A stretch of 64,000 nt of DNA. It comes from Bacteroidales bacterium. GTDB lineage: Bacteria; Bacteroidota; Bacteroidia; Bacteroidales; UBA10428. Of the stretch, positions 35,978-43,394 are shown in pieces. Below the pieces are notes generated by a model that was not told the origin of the DNA, did no database searches, and was given only the letters and a program-made list of their open reading frames with translations. Position 1 is the stretch's first letter. Each line of letters opens with the position of its first letter. Where the stretch lies: contig JAFGKY010000012.1 of assembly GCA_016928305.1 (NCBI GenBank), positions 1-64,000 of the forward strand, given 5' to 3'. The position numbers were made by a program, and so were the translations under genes.

Positions 35978-36019
35978 GAATATCGAACAAGGAACATCGA
36001 ATGATGAACAGCGAAGAGA
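35978..36019. repeat. Heptamer array GAAYANN
   Basis: Six 7-bp units (GAATATC, GAACAAG, GAACATC, GAATGAT, GAACAGC, GAAGAGA) start 20 bp after the hypC stop codon, in the 160-bp gap before hypD. Confidence 0.65.
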
Positions 36020-36118
36020 AGACCAAATACAAATCACCTTCCGTGTTGGAGATTTTATATTCCTCCGGTGCGCCGGGGCAGGTTTTTTTCGGACTTCAAC
36101 CAAACCATAATCAGCATT

Positions 36119-37195
36119 GTGAGATATATTGATGAATTCAGGAACAGCGCACTGGTAAAAATTCTTGCTGAAAACATCCGCAAGCTTTCCCATAAGCCGG
36201 TCCGGATCATGGAGGTTTGCGGCGGACATACCATGGCCATTCACCGGTTCGGGATTCCTTCCCTGCTTCCGGCTACGATCGAATTGTTGTCGGGTCCGGG
36301 TTGCCCGGTGTGTGTCACCAGCCGTTCATTCATCGATACAGCTGTTGCCATGTGCCGGCTGCCTGATGTCATACTGACCACATACGGTGATCTGATACGT
36401 GTCCCGGGTTCATCATCAACCCTCGAACGCGAAAAGGCTGCAGGTTACGACGTACAGGTGGTGTATTCAACCCTTGATGCACTCGAGATTGCCCAAAACA
36501 ACCCGGACAAAAAGATCGTATTTCCGGGTATTGGTTTTGAAACCACAACCCCATCAAGTGCCGTGGCCATCCTCGAAGCACTGCGACAAAAGATTCCCAA
36601 TTTTCACCTGCTGAGTTCACACAAAACCATGCCCCGGGCCATGATGGCACTTATTGATGCAGGTATTAAAATCGATGGATACATTGGTCCCGGTCACGTC
36701 AGTACTGTTGCCGGTGCTGATATGTATGCTACGCTGTTGAAAAAACACCCGATATCGATCGTAATATCGGGGTTTGAACCGGTTGACCTGCTTCAATCCA
36801 TTTACCTGATCGTTCAACAGGTCGAAAGAGGCGAACGGAAGCTTGAAATTCAGTACACAAGGGTGGTTACCCCCGAAGGCAACCAAAAGGCAAAAAGCCT
36901 CGTGGATACCGTTTTTGAGTCATGCGACGACTGGTGGCGGGGTCTTGGTGTCATACCCGGGAGCGGCATGGCTATCCGTAAGGAATTTTCGGCCTTTGAT
37001 GCATATAAACAACTGCCCGTTACGGTTGAACCCGTTAAAGAACCACCCGAATGCCTGTGCGGTGAGGTACTGAAAGGGCTGAAAAAACCGGTTGAATGCA
37101 AGTTATTCGGAAAGGCATGTACACCGGTGAATCCGATCGGAGCCTGCATGGTTTCGAATGAGGGAGCATGCCAGGCGTATTATAAATATAGTTAA
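36119..37195 (+). CDS. hypD: Hydrogenase maturation scaffold HypD
   Basis: Iron-sulfur protein on which, with HypC, the Fe(CN)2CO unit is built. The 358 residues include VCGGHTMAIHRFG, SGPGCPVCVTS (active Cys pair), GFETTTP and GPGHVSTVAG, and the C-terminal 4Fe-4S ligands in ECLCGEVL, ECKLFGKAC and IGACMVSNEGAC. The start is not certain: the frame opens earlier with GTG at 36068, but family members start at the MRYIDEF-like sequence, here VRYIDEF from GTG 36119. The unusual 160-bp gap to hypC contains a heptamer array. No hypE, hypA or hypB follows. Confidence 0.92.
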   Translation: MRYIDEFRNSALVKILAENIRKLSHKPVRIMEVCGGHTMAIHRFGIPSLLPATIELLSGPGCPVCVTSRSFIDTAVAMCRLPDVILTTYGDLIRVPGSSSTLEREKAAGYDVQVVYSTLDALEIAQNNPDKKIVFPGIGFETTTPSSAVAILEALRQKIPNFHLLSSHKTMPRAMMALIDAGIKIDGYIGPGHVSTVAGADMYATLLKKHPISIVISGFEPVDLLQSIYLIVQQVERGERKLEIQYTRVVTPEGNQKAKSLVDTVFESCDDWWRGLGVIPGSGMAIRKEFSAFDAYKQLPVTVEPVKEPPECLCGEVLKGLKKPVECKLFGKACTPVNPIGACMVSNEGACQAYYKYS

Positions 37196-37218
37196 CAGTT
37201 AACAGTGAACTATTAACT
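37191..37218. repeat. Heptamer array GTTAACA over the hypD stop codon
   Basis: Units GTTAACA, GTTAACA, GTGAACT, ATTAACT run from 37191. The TAA stop of hypD (37193-37195) is inside the first unit. The next promoter begins 5 bp after the array. Confidence 0.7.
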
Positions 37219-37222
37219 ACTT

Positions 37223-37254
37223 TTTGTTTCAATCCGCAAGTAAGTCTATATTTG
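37223..37254 (+). promoter_or_regulatory. Predicted promoter of the DUF5020 gene
   Basis: TTTG (37223-37226), a 20-bp spacer and TATATTTG (37247-37254): full match to the Bacteroidota pattern, 31 bp before the ATG. Confidence 0.7.
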
Positions 37255-37284
37255 CAGTCCAAAACCAAATCACCCATTAATCAA

Positions 37285-38010
37285 ATGAAAATAATAAGCC
37301 TTTTTACATTACTAATGGCATTCGTTTCACTTTCTGCCCAAAACCTCCAGCTTCATTACGATTTCGGAAAGGACAGGAAATTTCTGACAGCTACCCTGGA
37401 AATGTTTAAACCCGATAGCCTGGGATCGACATTCTGGTTCGTGGATTTTGACCACAATTCCCATTTTGATGCCGAGGGTAAACTTCGCAGCATGTCAGCT
37501 GCATACTGGGAAATCTACCGGGAATTTTATATACCGGGAATTAAAAAAATAAAAGGATTGGAGGAGCTTGCCTTTCATATTGAATACAACGACGGTTTCG
37601 GGGCCGGGCGGGATACTGCCAGCCAAATAATGACAGCCTTCAGTTTCAACAGCGTATTGCTAACCGGTCTCGGCTATCCGATCCATATCGGTAAAACCGT
37701 TTTTTCAACCATGTTGTTGTGCAGGTTGCCAAGAGGTATGGACGACCCTGATTTTCAGTTCACTACTGCCTGGTTTCAATACTTGTGGAAGAATCGCCTT
37801 TTGCTTACCGGCTTTATCGATATATGGTCACAGGATAAAACAGACAACCGCGATGAAAAAGAGATCGTATTCCAGAGCGAGCCACAGATCTGGTTTATGA
37901 TCACCCCTAAAATTGCTGTGGGAGGCGAAGTAGAAATTGACAAAAACTTTCCGGTAGGGCCAACCGACTGGCAATTTATGCCGACACTGGGTTTCCGGTG
38001 GGAATTTTAG
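37285..38010 (+). CDS. DUF5020 family, Tsx-like outer-membrane protein
   Basis: A 241-residue exported protein with a signal peptide (ending near SLSAQN). The mature part shows strands rich in aromatic residues and ends in WQFMPTLGFRWEF, a terminal Phe typical of outer-membrane barrels. Motifs LQLHYDFGKDRKFLTATLEMF, FWFVDFDHN and YIEYNDGFG-like segments fit DUF5020, which resembles the nucleoside channel Tsx. The next gene encodes an NCS2 nucleobase permease, so a role in nucleoside or nucleobase passage across the outer membrane is a reasonable inference. Confidence 0.78.
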   Translation: MKIISLFTLLMAFVSLSAQNLQLHYDFGKDRKFLTATLEMFKPDSLGSTFWFVDFDHNSHFDAEGKLRSMSAAYWEIYREFYIPGIKKIKGLEELAFHIEYNDGFGAGRDTASQIMTAFSFNSVLLTGLGYPIHIGKTVFSTMLLCRLPRGMDDPDFQFTTAWFQYLWKNRLLLTGFIDIWSQDKTDNRDEKEIVFQSEPQIWFMITPKIAVGGEVEIDKNFPVGPTDWQFMPTLGFRWEF

Positions 38011-38061
38011 ATTTCATTATCTTTGATACCTTACCCCGACGGGGTGCCAATAAATATATTG

Positions 38062-38093
38062 ACAGATTTTCAGGTTGACAGATTTACAGATTT
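38062..38093. repeat. Octanucleotide array ACAGATTT
   Basis: Four 8-bp units (ACAGATTT, TCAGGTTG, ACAGATTT, ACAGATTT) in the 169-bp gap between the DUF5020 and NCS2 genes. No purine riboswitch could be recognised in this gap. Confidence 0.6.
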
Positions 38094-38179
38094 CCGTGGA
38101 CTGCGGACCCGCTCAAAGGCCAAACAAACCATGCAGCGTAACCGTCCCAACGTATAACCGTGAAATATGTTAAACCACC

Positions 38180-39472
38180 ATGCTTGAAAAGATTTTTCAT
38201 CTGAAAGAGAAAAACACCAGCATCCGCAATGAGATACTGGGGGGATTAACCACTTTCATGACCATGGCATATATCCTGGCAGTCAATCCCCAGATACTGG
38301 GAGATGCCGGGATGGACAGGAACGCTGTTTTCACGGCGACTATTTTATCTTCCGTGGTTGCCATGATCTTTATGGCTGTCGCCGCCAATCTGCCTGTTGC
38401 CCTGGCTCCCGGTATGGGTCTCAATGCTTTCTTTGCCTATACGGTGGTGACAGGTATGGGATACAGCTGGCAAACAGCGTTGACTGCCGTTTTTATCGAA
38501 GGCATCCTGTTTATCATCATGTCGTTTTTCAATATCCGTGAAGCCATCATCAACAGCATACCTGCCAACCTTAAACTTGCTATATCGGTTGGTATCGGTT
38601 TATTCATTGCCTTTATCGGGCTGAAAAATGCAGAAATAATCATCGGGGATCCCAGCACACTGCTGAAGATCGGAGACACATCCGATCCGGGTGTTCTGCT
38701 GTCACTGGCGGGTATTATTATCACGGGGGCGTTGCTGGTATTCAGGATAAAGGGGGCCCTGATCCTGGGTATGCTGATTGTTACCCTTATCGGCATACCC
38801 ATTGGAATCACACAGATGCCGGGAGGATCGCTGATAACCGCTCCGCCCTCGTTAGGTCCCACCTTTTTGGCCATTGATCTTTCTTTGCTTACCCATCCCG
38901 ACCTGATTGCTGTTGTCTTTACTTTTCTGTTTGTTGATGTGTTTGATACGGTAGGAACTCTTGTCGGGGTTTGTTCAAAAGCAGAACTGCTCGACAACAA
39001 AGGCCGTGTTCCCAGGGTTAAACAGGCTCTGCTGGCTGATGCAATCGGAACGATCACGGGAGCCTTGCTGGGTACAAGTACAGTAACTTCATACATCGAA
39101 AGCGCATCGGGCATTTCTGCCGGTGGTCGTACCGGCCTTACCACCCTGATGGTAGCCCTGCTGTTTCTTCTGGCGCTTTTTCTTTATCCTGTATTCAGCA
39201 TGGTCCCTGCCGTGGCTATTGCCCCTGTGCTGGTCATCGTCGGTCTTTTCATGATCAGTCCCATCCGGCATATCGATCTTGAAGACTATTCCGAAGCGAT
39301 TCCCGTGTTTCTCACGATCATTATCATGCCGCTTACCCTGAGCATTTCCGAAGGGATTATCGTTGGCATGATGAGTTATGTTTTCCTGAAAGTCCTCACC
39401 GGCAGATGGAAACAGGTTTCGCTGGTAATGTACATCCTGTGTGCTGTTTTCCTGCTGAAATTTATCCTGTAG
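38180..39472 (+). CDS. NCS2 (AzgA-type) purine permease
   Basis: Proton-coupled uptake of adenine, guanine or hypoxanthine. The 430 residues form about 12-14 membrane segments. Diagnostic are ILGGLTTFMTMAYILAVNP near the N-terminus, PVALAPGMGLNAFFAYTVV, FVDVFDTVGTLVGV with the conserved Asp residues, and GTSTVTSYIESASGISAGGRTGLT. This is the AzgA/GhxP branch rather than the UraA/XanQ branch. It follows a DUF5020 Tsx-like protein on the same strand, so outer- and inner-membrane steps of purine uptake may be paired. Confidence 0.93.
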   Translation: MLEKIFHLKEKNTSIRNEILGGLTTFMTMAYILAVNPQILGDAGMDRNAVFTATILSSVVAMIFMAVAANLPVALAPGMGLNAFFAYTVVTGMGYSWQTALTAVFIEGILFIIMSFFNIREAIINSIPANLKLAISVGIGLFIAFIGLKNAEIIIGDPSTLLKIGDTSDPGVLLSLAGIIITGALLVFRIKGALILGMLIVTLIGIPIGITQMPGGSLITAPPSLGPTFLAIDLSLLTHPDLIAVVFTFLFVDVFDTVGTLVGVCSKAELLDNKGRVPRVKQALLADAIGTITGALLGTSTVTSYIESASGISAGGRTGLTTLMVALLFLLALFLYPVFSMVPAVAIAPVLVIVGLFMISPIRHIDLEDYSEAIPVFLTIIIMPLTLSISEGIIVGMMSYVFLKVLTGRWKQVSLVMYILCAVFLLKFIL

Positions 39473-39490
39473 GTTCAATTGCCCGGGTAA

Positions 39491-39522
39491 TTTCTGATAA
39501 TCATAATATAATTTTATATTTG
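39491..39522 (+). promoter_or_regulatory. Predicted promoter of the PASTA gene cluster
   Basis: TTTC (39491-39494), 20 bp, TATATTTG (39515-39522), 32 bp before the ATG. Confidence 0.6.
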
Positions 39523-39554
39523 TTCTGCCGTTTAACTATTATCGTATCGAAAGT

Positions 39555-40421
39555 ATGAATTCTGAAAAATCCAGCAACATCATCAGAAAAATATACCGGT
39601 TCATTGTGCATCACATCCTTATCCGGAACATCATACTTGCCTGCCTGATCGTTCCGGCAGGTACTTTGTTAATAATACTGTCACTGAAGTTATACACCCG
39701 GCATAGTGAAGAACTTACTGTTCCTGATCTGAGCCGGATGACACTCGAAGGAGCCCGGGCTAAGGCAACGAGTGAACAATTGCAGATTGTGGTATTTGAT
39801 TCAGTATTTCTTACTGACTTTGATCCTGGAACAGTTGTTGATCACTATCCCAAACCCGGATTAAAAGTCAAAAGGCACCGCAAAATCTTTCTTACCATGA
39901 ATGCCATGAATCCGGAACGGGTGCCCATGCCCGATCTTGTTTCGCTGACCTTCAGGCAGGCCAAGGCCAGACTTGAATCATTCAGCTTAAAATTGGGGGA
40001 GGTAACCTATGAACCCGATATAGGTATCAATCTGGTATTACGGCAAAAACTTCACGGGAAAGAAATTCAACCGGGTGATTCCGTGAGTAAGGGTTCTTAC
40101 ATTAATCTGGTATTAGGTAAAGGCCTCAGCGATGAGTTATCCCTTATTCCCGTTCTCACAGGCCTGAGACTCGAAGAGGCAAAAACGAAAGCGGCCGACA
40201 GGTATTTACGAATCGGTGGCATACTGGATGATAATACCATTGAAAATGAAGAAGACAGAACAAATGCATGGATCTACCAGCAACGTCCTGAAGCAGCTCC
40301 TGAATCGATGCTTCCGATGGGTTCTTCCATTGATGTATGGATCACCATGGATTCCACTAAGATTCCGGCAAAAGATACCCTGACAATAAAAACAGATGAA
40401 GAGAAAGCATTATTGGATTAA
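39555..40421 (+). CDS. PASTA-domain membrane protein without kinase
   Basis: A 288-residue protein with a short cytoplasmic N-terminus, one membrane segment (about 24-46) and three PASTA domains in the periplasm at about 54-115, 120-193 and 197-268. Each starts with a PDL/PVL strand and the 'axxxLexxxLklg' helix, and ends in a GxxV-x-V/I strand. PASTA domains bind peptidoglycan or beta-lactams in kinases and penicillin-binding proteins, but no kinase or transpeptidase is attached. It overlaps the following T9SS gene by 26 bp and belongs to a cluster with the RluD-type enzyme; I recall this arrangement as common in Bacteroidota. Confidence 0.85.
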   Translation: MNSEKSSNIIRKIYRFIVHHILIRNIILACLIVPAGTLLIILSLKLYTRHSEELTVPDLSRMTLEGARAKATSEQLQIVVFDSVFLTDFDPGTVVDHYPKPGLKVKRHRKIFLTMNAMNPERVPMPDLVSLTFRQAKARLESFSLKLGEVTYEPDIGINLVLRQKLHGKEIQPGDSVSKGSYINLVLGKGLSDELSLIPVLTGLRLEEAKTKAADRYLRIGGILDDNTIENEEDRTNAWIYQQRPEAAPESMLPMGSSIDVWITMDSTKIPAKDTLTIKTDEEKALLD

Positions 40422-42294
40422 TAGTTGTGTTGCAGGTTTGCTGTTACTTTTGCTGATCTTTCCGGGTATTGAGCTCAGGGGACAGCAACTGATAGGCCTT
40501 ACAGAAAATCAGGAAATAAAGAAAGCTTTAAGGGAACAAAGCAAACGTAAAAAATCAACCGTTGCTGCAAAAAGCATTTCGCTTCCATTTTTCGATGATT
40601 TTTCAACCGTTCGTGTTTTTCCGGACCCGGATAAATGGACCGATATCAGCGCCTTTATTAATTCTTCATTTCCCGAACTGCCTCCATCCATCGGAGTGGC
40701 CACCCTGGATGCCATTGATGAATTGGGTAATGTTTATGCCATCAACGACCGGGTTACTCCTTCCGATACCTTAACATCGGTGGCCTTTAACCTGCTCCCA
40801 TATAAAAACAGTTCCGAACAGGTCTTGCTGAGCTTTTATTATCAGGCAGGCGGGAAGGGTGAACTGCCGGATCCCATGGACTCACTTGTCCTGGAGTATT
40901 TCTCCCCTCTGAATAATAAATGGATTTGGGCATGGAAAGCTTCAGCCGAGGCGGCAGAACCTTTCCAGCAGGAAATACTGCCAATTCCTCCCAGCCTCTA
41001 TGAAGATGGTTTCCGGTTCAGGTTCCGGAATTATACCAGCATGTCGGCCGACGAGGTCAGGGGCAAGTTTGGAGCGCTGAGCAATGTCGATCAATGGCAT
41101 ATCGATTATGTAATGCTGAATACGGAGCCACAAGCCAACCATGAGTCAATTAATGATATTGCCTTCGTTGATCCGTTGACAGACCTGCTTTTCAATTACA
41201 CGACCGTTCCCTGGCTCCATCTGACTTACCCGAACAGTGTTGGCAAGAATAAAGTCAGGTACGTGCTCAGAAATCTTGAGAATTTCGATCCGGTCCTGGT
41301 TCATCGTTCATACCAGGTTAAAGATGTCATGACAAATGAGATAAGTTATTATGAAGTATATGAAGATACATTAGGACCCGGCTCCCTGTGGATAAGAAAT
41401 GATCCGTTTTATCACAGTTTCGCCTATACATCCTCCGATTACGGCCTATTTGAAATAACATCGTACATATACACAGATGCCAGTCAATACCGGGGTAATG
41501 ACACGGTCAAATACAACCTGTTATTCCGGGATTATTATGCTTATGATGACGGAACTGCGGAGTATGGATTCGGAATCTCAGGTGAATCGACTGCCGGAGC
41601 CATGCTGGCATACAGGTTTCCTCTTCTCAAGCAGGATACGATCAGGGGTGTCGATATATTTTTCAATAAAACCAGGAACAACTATACGGCAGACCTGGGT
41701 TTTAATCTGTGTATCTGGAATTGCAGGAATGGCTTCCCCGGTGATACACTATACGTATCGCAGGAAGAATTCTATCCGGATCCCAACCTCGGATTACTTG
41801 AATTTAAGCGATACCACATTCCATTATCACGTGAAATAGGGGTAGAAGATACTATATTCATAGGTATCAAACAGTTATCGGAAGATTTCCTGAATATCGG
41901 GTACGATGTCAGTCATGATAACCGGAAAGACATACTGGTGAATATCACCGGGTCGTGGTTTGCTGTTGACAACCTGGATCCTGCAGGATCGCTAATGATG
42001 CGGCCGGTTTTCAGTACACAGGAAACACCTTCTGGTATTTCCGATGAAGTATCGGGCAACGAAATCCTGACCTTGTTTCCCAATCCGGCAAATGACCTGC
42101 TTCAGATAGCTCTTCCCGAAACGGCTGTTAAGGAGGGTGGCATCATACAGGTATACGATATCACAGGACGCCAGGTGTATACACATGAATTGACCCGTGC
42201 CCTTCCAGTCAGCCACCTGAAATCCGGTTCTTATATTCTCAAAGTAGTTTTACATTCCGGTCAGATCACTTCCAGATTCATCATCTGCCGGTAA
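40396..42294 (+). CDS. Large secreted protein with type IX secretion sorting domain
   Basis: A 632-residue protein with a signal peptide (about 1-30) and a C-terminal T9SS type A sorting domain (about 550-632: LTLFPNPANDLLQIALPE, IQVYDITGRQVYTHEL, LKSGSYILKVVLHSG). It is therefore exported by the Sec system and then carried across the outer membrane and cleaved or anchored at the surface. The bulk is beta-rich with an ISLPFFDDFSTVRVFPDPDKWTD opening that resembles jelly-roll adhesin domains, but no catalytic motif is seen. The start codon is 26 bp inside the PASTA gene and rluD follows 11 bp later. Confidence 0.82.
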   Translation: MKRKHYWINSCVAGLLLLLLIFPGIELRGQQLIGLTENQEIKKALREQSKRKKSTVAAKSISLPFFDDFSTVRVFPDPDKWTDISAFINSSFPELPPSIGVATLDAIDELGNVYAINDRVTPSDTLTSVAFNLLPYKNSSEQVLLSFYYQAGGKGELPDPMDSLVLEYFSPLNNKWIWAWKASAEAAEPFQQEILPIPPSLYEDGFRFRFRNYTSMSADEVRGKFGALSNVDQWHIDYVMLNTEPQANHESINDIAFVDPLTDLLFNYTTVPWLHLTYPNSVGKNKVRYVLRNLENFDPVLVHRSYQVKDVMTNEISYYEVYEDTLGPGSLWIRNDPFYHSFAYTSSDYGLFEITSYIYTDASQYRGNDTVKYNLLFRDYYAYDDGTAEYGFGISGESTAGAMLAYRFPLLKQDTIRGVDIFFNKTRNNYTADLGFNLCIWNCRNGFPGDTLYVSQEEFYPDPNLGLLEFKRYHIPLSREIGVEDTIFIGIKQLSEDFLNIGYDVSHDNRKDILVNITGSWFAVDNLDPAGSLMMRPVFSTQETPSGISDEVSGNEILTLFPNPANDLLQIALPETAVKEGGIIQVYDITGRQVYTHELTRALPVSHLKSGSYILKVVLHSGQITSRFIICR

Positions 42295-42305
42295 TTCAGA
42301 ATACC

Positions 42306-43328
42306 ATGCAGGAAGAACCCTATGAACAGTCGGAATTATTTGAACATCACCGCATATTGGTTGACCGGGGACAGGCCATGCTGCGCATCGATAAATTCCT
42401 GGGAAACCGGCTTGAGGATGTATCGCGCAATAAATTACAACAAGCGGCAAAAGCCGGGAACATACTGGTTAACGGAACCACTGTAAAGCCCAATTACAAG
42501 GTTAAGCCTGCTGACGTGATTTCCATCGTCCTGCCCTATCCGCATCATGAATTCGAACTCATTCCGGAAGAAATACCACTGAAGATCCTTTATGAAGATG
42601 AATCGATCGTTGTTGTCAATAAAGAGGCCGGTATGGTGGTTCATCCCGGTCACGGAAACTATACGGGAACGCTGGTCAATGCCCTCGCCTGGCACCTGAA
42701 AGAAATCCCCCTGTTTAAATCGGGGGAGATGAGACCCGGTCTTGTTCACCGGATTGATAAAGACACCTCGGGAATTCTCGTCATTGCTAAAAATGAAATC
42801 GCACTGAACCGGCTGGCCAGGCAATTTTTCGACCGGACCACACAACGAACCTATATAGCTCTGGTATGGGGACATTTTGACAACGAAGCGGGTACGATAG
42901 AAGGAAATATCGGACGTTGCATCAAAGACCGCATGAAGATGCAGGTATTCCCCGAAGGCAATCAGGGTAAGTCGGCTATCACTCACTATCGTGTAATTGA
43001 AAATCTGGGATATGTGACCCTGCTGGAATGCAGGCTTGAAACAGGAAGAACACACCAGATAAGGGTACATATGGAATATACCGGGCACCCTGTTTTCAAT
43101 GACGAACGGTACGGAGGTGACAAAATAGTAAGAGGCACCACATTTTCCAAATACAGGCAATTTGTAAAAAATTGCTTTACCATTATGCCCCGTCATGCCC
43201 TTCATGCAAAATCACTGGTATTTGTGCATCCTGAAACAGGCAACAGCATGTCTTTCGATTCCGAACTCCCCGATGATTTTCAGCAGGTACTGGAAAAATG
43301 GAGGGGGTATAGGAAAAGTGAACAATGA
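42306..43328 (+). CDS. rluD: RluA/RluD family 23S rRNA pseudouridine synthase
   Basis: Converts uridines in 23S rRNA helix 69 (positions 1911, 1915, 1917 in E. coli) to pseudouridine if a true RluD. The 340 residues contain an N-terminal S4 domain (MLRIDKFLGNRLEDVSRNKLQQAAKAGNILVNG, about 19-55), the catalytic motif VHRIDKDTSGILVIAKN with the nucleophilic Asp, and RTHQIRVHMEYTGHPVFNDERYGG. Bacteroidota carry several RluA-type enzymes, so the exact target is inferred. The stop codon lies within the second unit of an array of heptamers that reaches the convergent gcvP. Confidence 0.88.
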   Translation: MQEEPYEQSELFEHHRILVDRGQAMLRIDKFLGNRLEDVSRNKLQQAAKAGNILVNGTTVKPNYKVKPADVISIVLPYPHHEFELIPEEIPLKILYEDESIVVVNKEAGMVVHPGHGNYTGTLVNALAWHLKEIPLFKSGEMRPGLVHRIDKDTSGILVIAKNEIALNRLARQFFDRTTQRTYIALVWGHFDNEAGTIEGNIGRCIKDRMKMQVFPEGNQGKSAITHYRVIENLGYVTLLECRLETGRTHQIRVHMEYTGHPVFNDERYGGDKIVRGTTFSKYRQFVKNCFTIMPRHALHAKSLVFVHPETGNSMSFDSELPDDFQQVLEKWRGYRKSEQ

Positions 43329-43394
43329 AAAGTGAAAAACGAAAAGTGAACAGTGAAAAGTGAACCGTTAACCGTTAACTGTTTACTGTTTACT
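43318..43394. repeat. Eleven-unit heptamer array joining the ends of rluD and gcvP
   Basis: Eleven contiguous 7-bp units drift from GTGAACA/GTGAAAA types (43318-43366) through GTTAACC, GTTAACT (43367-43380) to GTTTACT (43381-43394). The rluD stop (TGA 43326-43328) and the gcvP stop (complement of 43390-43392) are both inside the array. On the plus strand GTGAACAGTGAA (43346-43357) can pair with TTTACTGTTTAC (43382-43393) in 12 continuous base pairs counting two G-U pairs, so the array could act as a terminator for rluD. Confidence 0.8.

Noticed and set aside
36001..36132. 43-residue frame between hypC and hypD
   Set aside because: Begins within the heptamer array, overlaps the hypD start in another frame, and has no recognisable features.
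38011..38179. Purine riboswitch before the NCS2 permease
   Set aside because: No three-helix junction or conserved purine-aptamer core could be recognised; only an octamer repeat is present.
38437..39144. Long minus-strand frame (235 residues) inside the NCS2 gene
   Set aside because: Ser/Pro/Ile-rich antisense shadow of a membrane-protein gene; the plus-strand protein is unambiguous.
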